Positions 1 to 9,583 of a stretch of DNA of 64,000 nt are shown one piece after another. The translations under genes were made by a program, and so were the position numbers. A model generated the notes under the pieces. The model worked only from the letters and a program-made list of their open reading frames with translations, had not been told where the DNA came from and searched no databases. The first letter of the stretch is position 1. Every line of letters starts with the position of its first letter. Origin of the DNA: Collybiopsis luxurians FD-317 M1 (lineage: Eukaryota > Basidiomycota > Agaricomycetes > Agaricales > Omphalotaceae); NCBI GenBank assembly GCA_000827265.1, contig KN834752.1, forward strand, positions 434,001-498,000. The letters run 5' to 3'.

Positions 1-489
1 TGAGCCTCCTGAGGCGTTTCTCTAGTGAGTTAAGATCTTCCTTCTTATAAACCTTCAGTCTCTAATAATTTTCTTGATAGCTTCCTGACTCGCCTGTTCC
101 TCGTTGCTCCCGACGTGCACAAACGTCTTGGTTCCGTGTTTGCTGAGTGCTGCCGTGAGCGGATCGGCATGAAGGGTGACGCCCTTGCTTTGGCTATGCG
201 CATAGTCTGCTGCAACTTTGCTGGCATTGATGCTTCCGGCGATCTTGTAACGCTGCGAAGCATGCAAGACGTCGATGGCGGTTGGCCTGATGGCTGGTTC
301 TACAAATACGGATCGAATGGAGTTCGTATCGCGAACCGCGGTTTCACGACCGCCGTGGCCATCAATGCAATCAAAGGTGCACGCCTACGGATGAAACGAC
401 CGTCATCAATAACAAACTTGAAGCAAGCGTGGAATGATACGGTTGTGCGGGTGCGTTCTATCTGGCTTTTTCCCGAAACTGAATCCTAA
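1..489 (+). CDS. 3-prime end of an alpha-alpha toroid (terpene-cyclase-like) protein, partial
   Basis: The plus-strand frame is open from about position 34 to a stop at 487-489. It enters through an acceptor near 57 or 79, so the rest of the gene lies off the left edge. The diagnostic stretch is a run containing DGGWPDGWFYKYG followed by IANRGFTTAVAINAI. Such Gly-Trp-rich endings are typical of the last helices of alpha-alpha toroid proteins (terpenoid cyclase / prenyltransferase folds, sometimes fused to HAD domains in fungi). The last ~35 residues look less conserved and could be read-through of an intron. The family is inferred from the tail only, so the substrate cannot be stated. A minus-strand frame over 55-267 is also open, but I judge it a shadow. 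Confidence 0.35.
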
Positions 490-1183
490 TACTGATATGT
501 TCATACAGATTCCGTACAGGCGCAGAGCCCCTGCTCACGACGCTCATTAAATAAGTCCGGTTACTGTGTCAACAACGGGCAGGATCCCTGATGCCAGCAG
601 CACACTATTATATTACTTGTACGAGTTTCTCTTATCCTATTCCCCCATATTTTCGTCAAACATTACATTATCCTTTCGTTTTCGTTCTTTGCGCCGCGAT
701 TAATCATCTTCGCGGTCGCCTGTACGATACTGATTGTATCATGCACTCTCGTTTTTGCATTTCGATTCTGTCCTCTTTGTGCATTTTCGTCTTCGTTCAA
801 TGGCGGTACCCACTTTGGTTGTTTTTGTCTTTTTCACTTAACTTAAAGCTCGTAGTTATCTGACAGTGTATCATCATTTGTCCGCGCTTTATCCCTACTT
901 ACTGTCTTATTGCCCACTCTTCCACTCTTGGCTGTAGCGTATTGAGCTGTCATTATGTCGTTCGTCCTTCGTTAAGTTCTCTATCTCTTAGTTAAAAATT
1001 AGTATCTGTGTGTTGAATTCCACAGATTAATTCCTTTTGTGTAGTTCGTATGCCATCAATATGTGATTGCGTTTCGTTAACTCCTTGCGAGACTCAAAGA
1101 AAGCCTGCACATTGAAAGTTGAAGTTATACGATGCATTTCACGATATGCATTACTTCCTACTCAAGAAAAAAAGATGTAACAC
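490..1183. other. Intergenic, no gene seen
   Basis: This is downstream sequence of the partial gene. It is pyrimidine-rich (many ttc/tct runs) with short open frames that lack protein-like composition. No tRNA, repeat or transposon end was recognised before the tRNA at 1184. Confidence 0.5.
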
Positions 1184-1255
1184 TAGCAGCAACTTGTTTC
1201 GATCAAGTGACCTCGGGGTTATGGGCCCCGCGCGCTACCACTGCGCCATGCTGCT
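1184..1255 (-). tRNA. Initiator tRNA-Met (anticodon CAU), no intron
   Basis: The 72-nt minus-strand sequence folds as a full cloverleaf. The acceptor stem AGCAGCA pairs with TGCTGCT, with discriminator A. The anticodon CAT is the complement of 1221-1223. Initiator hallmarks are present: an A1:U72 closing pair, an anticodon loop CCCATAA with C at position 33, and a T-loop reading AUCGAAAC instead of TTCGAAT. It starts translation with methionine. It lies 68 bp downstream of the end of the WW-domain gene, on the same strand. Confidence 0.95.
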
Positions 1256-1323
1256 ATATTAAAGTGCTTATATGATAATATCCAAAGCATAGATACCTAA
1301 ACGAAATTACCTGAATCACTCTT

Positions 1324-4300
1324 TCACCTTCGCAGTAGAAGCATAGAAGTAAATAAAATGCCAGTCAAACCTCCGAGAACGCCTACAACTGTCCAGCGAG
1401 TGTATTCCTCAAAGTGTTTTTGCAAAACATTCACTGGCGCCTCTGAAACACCGAAGAACGAATAGAGGACGATACCGACAATGAAGCTGATAATAGAATA
1501 GGCCAAGAGGGCAAGAGGAAGCGATAGAATGACGATGCGTTTCTGACTCAGTTTATGAGAAACGACCCCATAGGCGAGAAAGAGAAATTCATACAGAATG
1601 TAGCATGAGACCTTCGCCTCCATAAATGGCCCACGGTTCTACGTTCGACGAAACACACTCCAAATCGGACTTGTACCGGAAAAGGGCAACCACACTGAAA
1701 ACCATTGAAAACGTGGCAAGCAAAACCGTGATAAGTCCCGAAACGCGTGCAGAACTGTCCAACCCTGGCAAAGAAAGGAAGGTTATGGATGCACTCAACA
1801 CAACCGCAGCCTAGAAATATTAGGCAACCAATTCACAGCAACCGCGGGAAGGGACACTTACAACGAGACAAGTACATCCACCGAGTAAAAGCATTGGGCC
1901 AGCGCTACGTTGACTAAAGATTCCGCTTTCTTCATCCAGGCGATGAAACGGTGACGAATTGATCCTCGAAATAAAGAGATAAGGGAAACCCAGGAATATG
2001 ACAGAAACTATAGTGTCGAGGAAGGTACGCTGCAAACCCGTTGGAGAAGGTCGCTTTGTTATGCCCCTCATACCAATATCTTGTGGCAATGGTTTGTGCG
2101 GTCTGAAGTGCGTTTGACGCCATTGAGCTAGTTGATAAACTCAATTTCTCCAAGAACCAATCAAGGCAGAGTAAGATTACTTACCCACGCGCAATAGAAT
2201 GCGAGAGACTATTCGAGTGTGCAACACCGCCTGAATCTCTCCGTCGCCGGTAGATTCTAGATCTCCAGTTAGTAATGACGTTTGCGGCGGTATCGAATGA
2301 TGCTCACCACCAGACGATCGCAACAGGTTGCTAAGCTCTTGGCATTCAGCTTGCGTGAAGGGTGGGGAAACGCTTCGCTGAGATGGCAACAGGCGATCTA
2401 AAGAGTCGATGTTAGACAGCTTTTCCCAACACCAAGTAACAGCTACTTCACCAGTCCAAGCCCATGTCAATACGTCCATTGCGTCCTTGCGAGCGTTCTG
2501 TGGAAGCGCGATATGCGCAGGGTGGTCTTCCATGAAGGCCCAATAACGATACTCCATATCCATCGCTAAGCCAAACAGTATTAATGGTCATAGGAACCCA
2601 TACAAGCAAACCAACACGTACTGTCCTCGGCGGTTTTTTTGGTCTGGTGCCTCATCCCAACTCCGTCACCCAAAGGATCGGATGTCACCTTACGCTTCTT
2701 ATGGTCTACCCAATACCTTAGAGGAACAAATTCTTTCGTCTTGCCTAAGCCTTTCTTCTTTCTCATACCCTTTCCATCTGCCGAAGTGCCTTCCTTTAGC
2801 CACAACTCATATCCATGAGGCGTGCCGACAGCATCGTGCTGCCTCCGGTCCTCCAAATAGGCTGTGACCGCGTCAAGTTTCGTGATACTTCGAAGATCGA
2901 CGTCAGTTATGACACGGAGGGTCGGATGAGAGTAATATGTGGTAGTGTCAGGCAGAGAATATTCAATCCAACCGAGGTGGTGCAAACGAGGAGTAGAAGT
3001 ATGTGAACGGGGCTTCATTTGCGGCCATGCTATCGATGAAGCACTACTTGGGTTCTCGGACACGTTGAGATGAGCAGCGGCAGGATCTGAAGTACTCGTT
3101 TGAAGATAAGAGGTCGGAGCGGCCCTATGAGGGCCTAGAAGAGGCTGGGTTTCACTACCAATGCGAATCAGCGCAACTGCGAGGCGGACGCCATATAATG
3201 GAGCTTACTCTGTCTCAAGATGGGAAGGGATCTGGTTGGTACGCTCGAAAACAGGAACAGACCTAGAGAATCAATGATTAACTCCGCTGATGAGCTTAAT
3301 CAGTGAGCTGTGTACATACCTGCTTGGAAGAGCGCCCTGCTGAGGCACAGGCAACACAGGCACAGGCAACAAAATCTCGGAGACATCTGCTTGTTGATCT
3401 GCGGCTGAACCTTGATCCTGTATTGCATTAGTGTCAGGTCTGTATTACCGTCAGCTCAACTCAGCATACCAAAGACAATGACTTACTCGGGCATTGACGA
3501 AGGGCCAGTATCAATTGTCGAAATATGAATGGACGGGACCGGGTCAGCGAACGGATCTTGCAATGTTCTTCGGAAGATATGACTGCATGTAGTATAAGTT
3601 ATGCTTGGAACACTCACTGTGTACTGTTATCTGCAAGTTGTCGGCCAAGAGTCTCTTGATTCTTCTGTGCTGCGGGCTGGGAAGCCCAAGCTTCCTCGCT
3701 TGACCCAGCATCGTAAGGAACAAAAGTCGGCGCAGGAATAGAAATCGCGGCATTTTCTTCTGCTGTCTTTTGAGGAACCCACTGAATAACGGAAGGAGCA
3801 GGAGCAGGCTCAACGGGGCCTGTAACTTCAGGAGCTGGCATCTGGACAACATCTGGATCTTCCTCCACCTGCCTCGGATTTTGAGGGACAGGGAGAGGGT
3901 CACTAGCAGGGACACCTTCTGAAGTAGATGCAGCATCGATGTTGTAAGACGGCGCTGGGAGTTCTTCTGTAGTGGCCTGAGGAGGCGCCGGAGCTGGGAC
4001 AGGCATCTCCGAGAACGCATAGAATACACTAGCATTCTCCGTATCTGCAGGACCATGAGGCCGAGGCGTAGTCTGATCCGAGAGCTGCCTATCTAGAGTA
4101 GGCTGCCCGTCGCTCGTAGTCGTACCCATCGTGTTCTCATTAATAGCATTCTTTAGAGCACTCGAATCTAACACAGGTTCAGCAGGTGGATGAGTTGGTA
4201 TTTCGAAATATGAGGGCGCAGCATCCGTAACTGCAGGAGCAGGAATCTCCGGGGCTGCACGGGCCTCTGGCTTCGGTGCTTCAGATAGCTCCGGAAGCGG

Positions 4301-4861
4301 GTTAGGGATAGGGGCAGATTCTACCGACTCAATTGTGCGAGAGCCTCGCAAAGACATCTCGTCTGGTTCTTCCGTGAAGGTGTGGGGTCCACTAGCAGAC
4401 CCAATGATGGTTTGCTCTCTTGGTCCGCTCTGAGATGACTCTACAGTTTCGACGGGAGTCTCAGTTTCAGTCGGCGCGGTAACCACTTCTGCTAGAGGAG
4501 TTGGACCCGCTTTGGGCTGATTGGACTGCAGGCCGTCACGAATCTCCTCTGCAGTAGCAGCAGCCTCCCTTGCAGGAGATTCTGCTATTGGGCTGGGCAC
4601 CGAGTTCGTTGGGGGAGCAGAATCAGGATTGGCGGCATGAGGAGAAGTGTCGACACTGGGTCGGCCGACGGAGCTTGTTTCTGAATTAGAGGTAGCAACC
4701 GACGAGGAACGCGCGCGACCAGTGGGAGTTTGAGACGGTTTCGGCGTTGAAACAGGAGGAGTAGCAGGAGTTGTTGGACGAGTGAGCGAAAGAACAGACG
4801 ACGTCCTACGCACTGCTGTTCCTAGTCGACCGCGAAGAGATTTCGAATTGGTGGTAGACAT
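1324..4861 (-). CDS. WW-domain-like protein with C-terminal membrane helices
   Basis: The reading frame can be followed through about eight short introns from ATG at 4859-4861 to a stop at 1324-1326. The first exon (to ~3618) encodes ~415 residues of disordered Pro/Ser/Thr/Glu-rich sequence. After small linking exons comes a WW-like segment with LGWIEYSLPD, then YYSHPTLRVITDVDL, then RYWVDHKKR and EYRYWAFMEDHPAH. The C-terminal third carries three or four hydrophobic helices (for example IVSVIFLGFPYLF, VLLATFSMVFSVVALF and LLAYSIISFIVGIVLY). Joins keeping phase include the intron with donor GTACGTG near 2624, one at 2184-2128, and the last one ending before KRIVILSLP. I know this arrangement as a conserved but uncharacterised agaricomycete family. 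The second WW tryptophan is not evident, so peptide binding is unproven. Membrane location is inferred from the helices. Confidence 0.75.
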
Positions 4862-5417
4862 TCCGAATGAGAACGGAAGATAGAAATTTGAGCTAGACAC
4901 TGGCTAGCGTTCAGAAGGGCAAGTAATGCTGATGGCTCTAGCTGGACAAGCCTATATCGACGAACAGAGTTGGGGTCGTGGAAGCTGGCTGGAGGTACCA
5001 TTCCATATCTTACACGCGATGTTGCAACATAGTTTACTTGTACACGTTCATATCAGCTATGCTGAATCATTCAATTGAAGGTCTTTACTCCTTGAAGATC
5101 CAGGACTGGCTGGCATACATCAGGGATTATAAGCTGCTGCTGTGTCGAAAGATTATCGGTAATCAAGGGCTTGGAGCGTTCAGCATACATTGTGCAGTTG
5201 AAAAACGCGAAAATCAGCCAGCAGTGTCCCCGAATAGATCATTGTCAAGGTTAGAGACCTCGTTGAAGAGTCGTGGGTGCTCATGTAGTGACATGTGTGT
5301 GCAACGTGCTGAATGTTGTGGGAGTCGGATGTAGATTGCAAAAGCAGCGCGACAGCGCTTATTTACTTGAATAGGCGCTGCACTAGTAGGCGAACACTGG
5401 AGCCATGTATCCTCTAT
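4862..5417. other. Intergenic, promoter side of the WW gene
   Basis: This stretch separates the start of the WW gene from the end of the HeLo gene. The open frame at 4978-5334 has no family resemblance and looks like chance. No promoter element stands out. Confidence 0.4.
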
Positions 5418-7208
5418 CTATCTGCCTATCCCTATCGACTTCGTCATGTTCTCTAATGGCATCACCACCTTCGAATAAAACTCTGCGGCCATCTCATTGT
5501 CCTCTATCATCTTTTTTCCCCTGGCCTGCTCAAGACACCACAGAACGACATTCTGGTAGCCTGTCCCCATCTGAAAAGCCAGCTGTCTCTCCACCAATTT
5601 AATCATTTCTCCCATCAACTTTATCGCATGCGGTTCTAGGAAGATCGGACTTGGTTGTTTCTCCAAACGGTTCCATGTCGCCTCTATAGGTTTCCACAAG
5701 GCTATCTCAACCAGCACCAAACCGAACGAATAGACATCATAAGCCATACGATACTTCTTCCTCTCTCGCTCGTTCCCCTGATACTCTGGATGGCGATACA
5801 TAGCATGGGCAGGGTCTAAGTTAATAAGGTCGATGCTAATGAGCTCCGTATACTGCCTGGAGTACTCGAAACCCACTATCAATGGTGAAGTGATAGAAGG
5901 TTTATTATCGCCAATGAAAGCAATATTTTCACTGCGTATGCTTTTATGCAGCCACTGGCTCCCGAACAGGCGAGACAAAACTCCTGCTATGGTGCTTGCC
6001 AGCTCAATACGATGCTCCAGAGGCGGTCGCACTTTTGAATCTTTAAGAAGATCCAACAGAGAGCGGACCTGTACGGAAGATGGCCTAGCAGTGATGGATA
6101 ATGTGGATATGGTGTATACAAGACACCAGCAATGAGCCTCGGGTTCATGCCAATAGCCCATGCACAATGGAAGATTTCGTGAATCTCTATCCGAAGAGTT
6201 CAGCAGCCGAATGAGAGCTTTGAGCCGGGTACGCAGAAGCTCCGTTTGCTCCGTCGGTATTTCAGCGGGGTAGTACTTTTTTTCAATGAGCACGAGTTTC
6301 GATGACAACTGTAGATTTCTGGAGAGAGCGAGGCATCGCATATCGTCGGGAAAATTGGTTGGGAGTTCAAAATCAATCTTGCGCAATGTTGTAACCGAGG
6401 TGCTGCTGGTTCTCAGAAGGTTCGGTTGGCCGGTGCTATTCCCAGCATCTGATATGACAATCGATTTCCGCGAAGCCATGGACAGGAGATCCTGGTATTC
6501 TCGATGTCCCTCCGCAGTGGCCTGCACCAGATGAAGACTCCCAGTATCCTCAATCCCCGCCATCATCCTGATCTGCAATCTTGCCCAGTCGTGGGAAATT
6601 TGGAGCTGCTGGGATTCTCGAAGGAGGTTGTTCAGGCTGTCAGTGTACCCATGGATCTCAGAAATGAGATCCTCGAACTGAGACTCGGAAAAGATTGCCC
6701 ATTGAAGCCGGTCTTTGAAAGCAGGAATTGACTTTGCCGTCGGACTTGGCTGGGCAGCAGAAGTGACTGGATTTGGGGCAATTCTTCCTTGTCTAGCAGC
6801 AGAATTATCCCATTTTACAATACCCTTCCACGCCTCTTTGATTCGAAGGAACGATGGTGACCTCTGGGATCTAATACTGGAGCTACTTGGACCGCTTTCT
6901 AGTTCGTCTACTGGCCTAAGTCCATACTTCTCCCTGAGCTTGACACTATCCTCAAACAGCATCGCCAACCTTTTCAGCAAATTTACGATTACGTCTTCAA
7001 AAGGTTGGAGTTGAGGAGGAAGTTGGCCCTGGTCCAAACCTGAACTTCTTCCCCACAGCTGCAAACGAACGTGTTCAACTGTCAATCTCAGAACAAGCCT
7101 TTCAGCACTTTCTGGAAATGCAAGTGCTTTTCGAAATATTTTGTATGTGGTCATAGCCAAAGAGAACATATCAGTGGCAAAACTGATCATAGAAATCGGG
7201 TCCGCCAT
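5418..7208 (-). CDS. HeLo-domain protein with C-terminal pseudokinase
   Basis: A single exon of 596 residues starts at ATG 7208. Residues 1-~215 match the HeLo (prion-inhibition/propagation) helical bundle. They begin with a hydrophobic helix (ISMISFATDMFSLAMTTYKI), then a paired helix ending RLQLWGRSSGLD, a third helix with FEDSVKLREKYGL, and a later helix with FKDRLQWAIFSESQFEDLI. Residues ~290-596 are kinase-like, with a beta-strand Lys in LVLIEKKYYP, the catalytic-loop equivalent LHKSIRSENI at ~420-429, GFE near 446-448 where DFG would be, and a normal C-lobe helix DVYSFGLVLVEIALW. The catalytic HRD aspartate is serine and the metal-binding DFG is lost, so it should be catalytically dead. 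In fungi HeLo bundles permeabilise membranes in regulated cell death, and this layout resembles metazoan MLKL. The cell-death role here is inferred. Confidence 0.8.
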   Translation of the reverse strand: MADPISMISFATDMFSLAMTTYKIFRKALAFPESAERLVLRLTVEHVRLQLWGRSSGLDQGQLPPQLQPFEDVIVNLLKRLAMLFEDSVKLREKYGLRPVDELESGPSSSSIRSQRSPSFLRIKEAWKGIVKWDNSAARQGRIAPNPVTSAAQPSPTAKSIPAFKDRLQWAIFSESQFEDLISEIHGYTDSLNNLLRESQQLQISHDWARLQIRMMAGIEDTGSLHLVQATAEGHREYQDLLSMASRKSIVISDAGNSTGQPNLLRTSSTSVTTLRKIDFELPTNFPDDMRCLALSRNLQLSSKLVLIEKKYYPAEIPTEQTELLRTRLKALIRLLNSSDRDSRNLPLCMGYWHEPEAHCWCLVYTISTLSITARPSSVQVRSLLDLLKDSKVRPPLEHRIELASTIAGVLSRLFGSQWLHKSIRSENIAFIGDNKPSITSPLIVGFEYSRQYTELISIDLINLDPAHAMYRHPEYQGNERERKKYRMAYDVYSFGLVLVEIALWKPIEATWNRLEKQPSPIFLEPHAIKLMGEMIKLVERQLAFQMGTGYQNVVLWCLEQARGKKMIEDNEMAAEFYSKVVMPLENMTKSIGIGR

Positions 7209-7274
7209 GATGTCCGGCGAGTTGGGAGTTGTGAGGGATAAGTAAACGTTGACCGAGGGTTCCTGCCTCGAGAA

Positions 7275-7284
7275 CTTATATAAT
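7275..7284 (-). promoter_or_regulatory. TATA-like box of the HeLo-pseudokinase gene
   Basis: The minus strand reads ATTATATAAG, 66-76 bp upstream of the ATG at 7208. The spacing is reasonable for a fungal TATA element. The rest of 7209-7541 contains no gene; AT-rich TATA-like runs also occur near 7415-7437. Confidence 0.35.
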
Positions 7285-7541
7285 CTAACTGGTGATCTGC
7301 CAGATCTAGGCCATCAGGCAATCACCTCTTGCTTTACTGTAAAGGGTAAGAGGAAATCGATGGCTAGTGAAGTGTATGACTGCCAGGGGTATTCCTCGCA
7401 GATGCATTGTCATTATAAAAAGTCTATATATAAAGAGAGCTACATGATTCAAGATGTCAGGTCGTCATCCTTCACTGAGCCGTCGAAGACTCGTACCAAT
7501 TAACATTGCATAGTGATAAATTAGAACGACCACCGTCCTTG

Positions 7542-8936
7542 TTATAAATTCAGTTTTTCCAAAAACTTGCTAATTGTTGACCAGTAACCTGATCGTGTCC
7601 ATGTATCGGCTGCGTAAGGTTTTTAGTAGAGACAATCACGGATATCAGACCTAGCGAAGGGTACATACCATGTGTTCCTCCCGGTATGCTCTTGAAGATA
7701 TCATTACTGTGGTCTATCTGTGCCCCAGATTCCTTTTCTTCCGACTTGGACTTGGATGTCATTTTATCTTTTGGGCTCTTCGCTTCCCCACGCGTTGCTG
7801 CAATATCCCAAAGCTTGAGCATATGCGATTCTGGAACCACCTCATCGCTTTTTCCTGACAGCATTAGTATTGGAACAGTTTTAGGTATCTTTTTTATTCG
7901 TTTGTTGGATTCCCATTTCTGGTGGATGAAGCATGTAAGATGTCGAATGACTGGGATCTCCTTCGCCACGAGAGGGATGGAAAGAAATGTGTTTTCCACT
8001 ATGAGCCCAGATATCTACAATCGACGGTCAGCTGAAGATTCAGTCGTCAACTGAGGGATAGACTGCAAACTTTGTCGGGATTTCGACTGGCCAAACTCAG
8101 AGCAACTGCTCCCCCCAAAGAATGTCCGTGTAATATCTAAATGGAATATTAGACAGGACGGAGGCTGAACTGCATACTGGTAGCATACAACGGCACATTT
8201 CGAGAGCACTGGGTCCGCTAAAACATAGTCAAGTGCTGCCTGAGCATCTCTACGGAGTCCTGATGAGGCGTGAGAGTCGGGAGTGAAATCTTGCTCGCAT
8301 TGAACGTACCCTTTTCAGACGGTCGACCTGTCGAATGTCCGTATCTGTTGGACAGAGTTAGAGAAAGTAACGTTTGGAGATATTCTCACCCTCGATAAGA
8401 TACCATCAAGGCATCGCAACCCAATCGAGCGAATTGTTGTCCGCTATACGCATGATTCCAAGCATGATAGGCGTTACCATGAAAAAGAAGAACAACAGCG
8501 CGAGGAGGTGTTCTCGAAGGTGATTTCGAACGAGATGTCATCTACACAGTCGATGGGAATGAGGGAGATTCGAACTGCGTCTTAATCTTACCTCTACATT
8601 TCTTGAATGAGGAGTAGAAGGAGGGTCGGAACGCGTTCGGCGTTGCGAAGCACGCAGAATGTAGCATTTGAGAGTGACCTTGTCGGAAGTGGTGATGGTT
8701 ACTTCCTCGGATTGAATATTTTTAGGGAAGGAAAAGTTTTGTTCTACAATCACGAGATTAGTCTCCTGGAGAAAGACCGGTTTCCTCTACACACTTCGCT
8801 CATCATCCGACTCAAAAGCAGCTGGATATATACATAGATATTGACCATGTCGAACGAGCTATTTATAATCAATATAACGGAAAGAGAGAGATTGCATGCG
8901 GCACACCTTCCACATTTCACTGAGAAAGGCAGGCAT
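7542..8936 (-). CDS. bem46: Bem46-like alpha/beta hydrolase (ABHD13 family)
   Basis: I joined about eight exons in frame from ATG 8936 (MPAFLSEMWK) to TAA at 7542-7544. The family signature is complete. There is an N-terminal membrane-proximal segment (YLCIYPAAFES), the oxyanion strand VLLFHGN, then VSYRG, GRPSEKG, the nucleophile elbow GHSLGGAVAL, VENTFLSIP, the acid-loop aspartate in LSGKSDEVVP, and the catalytic histidine in GGTHADTW. All three catalytic residues are therefore present. Bem46 proteins are membrane-anchored serine hydrolases of the ER and plasma-membrane periphery, linked to polarity and sterol or auxin signalling in other fungi; the substrate is not known. A charged insertion of ~25 residues (Lys/Glu/Ser-rich) separates the Asp and His. 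The intron just after THA and those around GHSLGG are needed to keep the frame. Confidence 0.85.
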
Positions 8937-9583
8937 AAGAGCACTGGTTACGAGGGAGAACTGCGTGGAAGAGTGTGAAGGAAAGTGCTTCAGAAATTGA
9001 GAAACTTCGTGAATGTCGTGAATGTCGTTGTAGGACAGGCCAAATGGGCTATCTCTCGCGCGCTAGGATGAATCAAGTATATAGAGCTGGGAGGCTCTAC
9101 CACTGGAAGCCACTGGAAGCCAGGAGTAAGAACTACTGGATCGTGTATAAAGAAACAGACAAAGCGAGTGGCCTGCGCGACTCATGGCAGTAATTCAATG
9201 CAGTCACCCCTTCTTCGGCCCGAAATATCCCCAATGGATTTGTGGCGAATGACACTGAGTGACAGAATGAAACAGAATGAAACGCGTTTTCATCGCATGC
9301 AAGTAGAACATATCTTCCAATATTATGAAAACTGTTAAGTAACAACGTTCACCTTCAGAACGCGAAAGTACCGTACATACACAAATACACTCAAACTACG
9401 GTACTGAAAGGAAAAAAAAAAAAAATACAAGTCACGAAGAACACGATGTTTAAAAAGAGAAATACAACAGACCACACAAGTGGAATGGTGAATGGCGACC
9501 TAGCTTAATTTTAAATTACCTGAGTAGCGGTAATCGGGCATAGAAGAATTTCTTATCCAGTAAAAAAACGCGTACCCACTTAT
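8937..9583. other. Intergenic with several short direct duplications
   Basis: No gene is seen. Three separate exact tandem doublings of ~9-10 bp occur within 280 bp: GTGAATGTC at ~9009-9026, CACTGGAAGC at 9101-9120, and ACAGAATGAA at ~9262-9281. A poly-A run is at 9413-9425. The right end holds the 3-prime flank of the transcription-factor gene. Confidence 0.5.

Noticed and set aside
55..267. Minus-strand frame opposite the first gene, with a protein-like sequence (YKIAGSINASKVAADYAHSQ)
   Set aside because: The plus strand carries the recognisable Gly-Trp-rich repeat motif in a continuous frame; the minus frame is probably an antisense shadow.
591..863. 90-residue plus-strand frame in a pyrimidine-rich tract
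   Set aside because: Composition follows the base bias, with no motif and no exon signals.
4978..5334. 118-residue plus-strand frame upstream of the WW gene
   Set aside because: No recognisable feature; lies in a normal-sized promoter interval.
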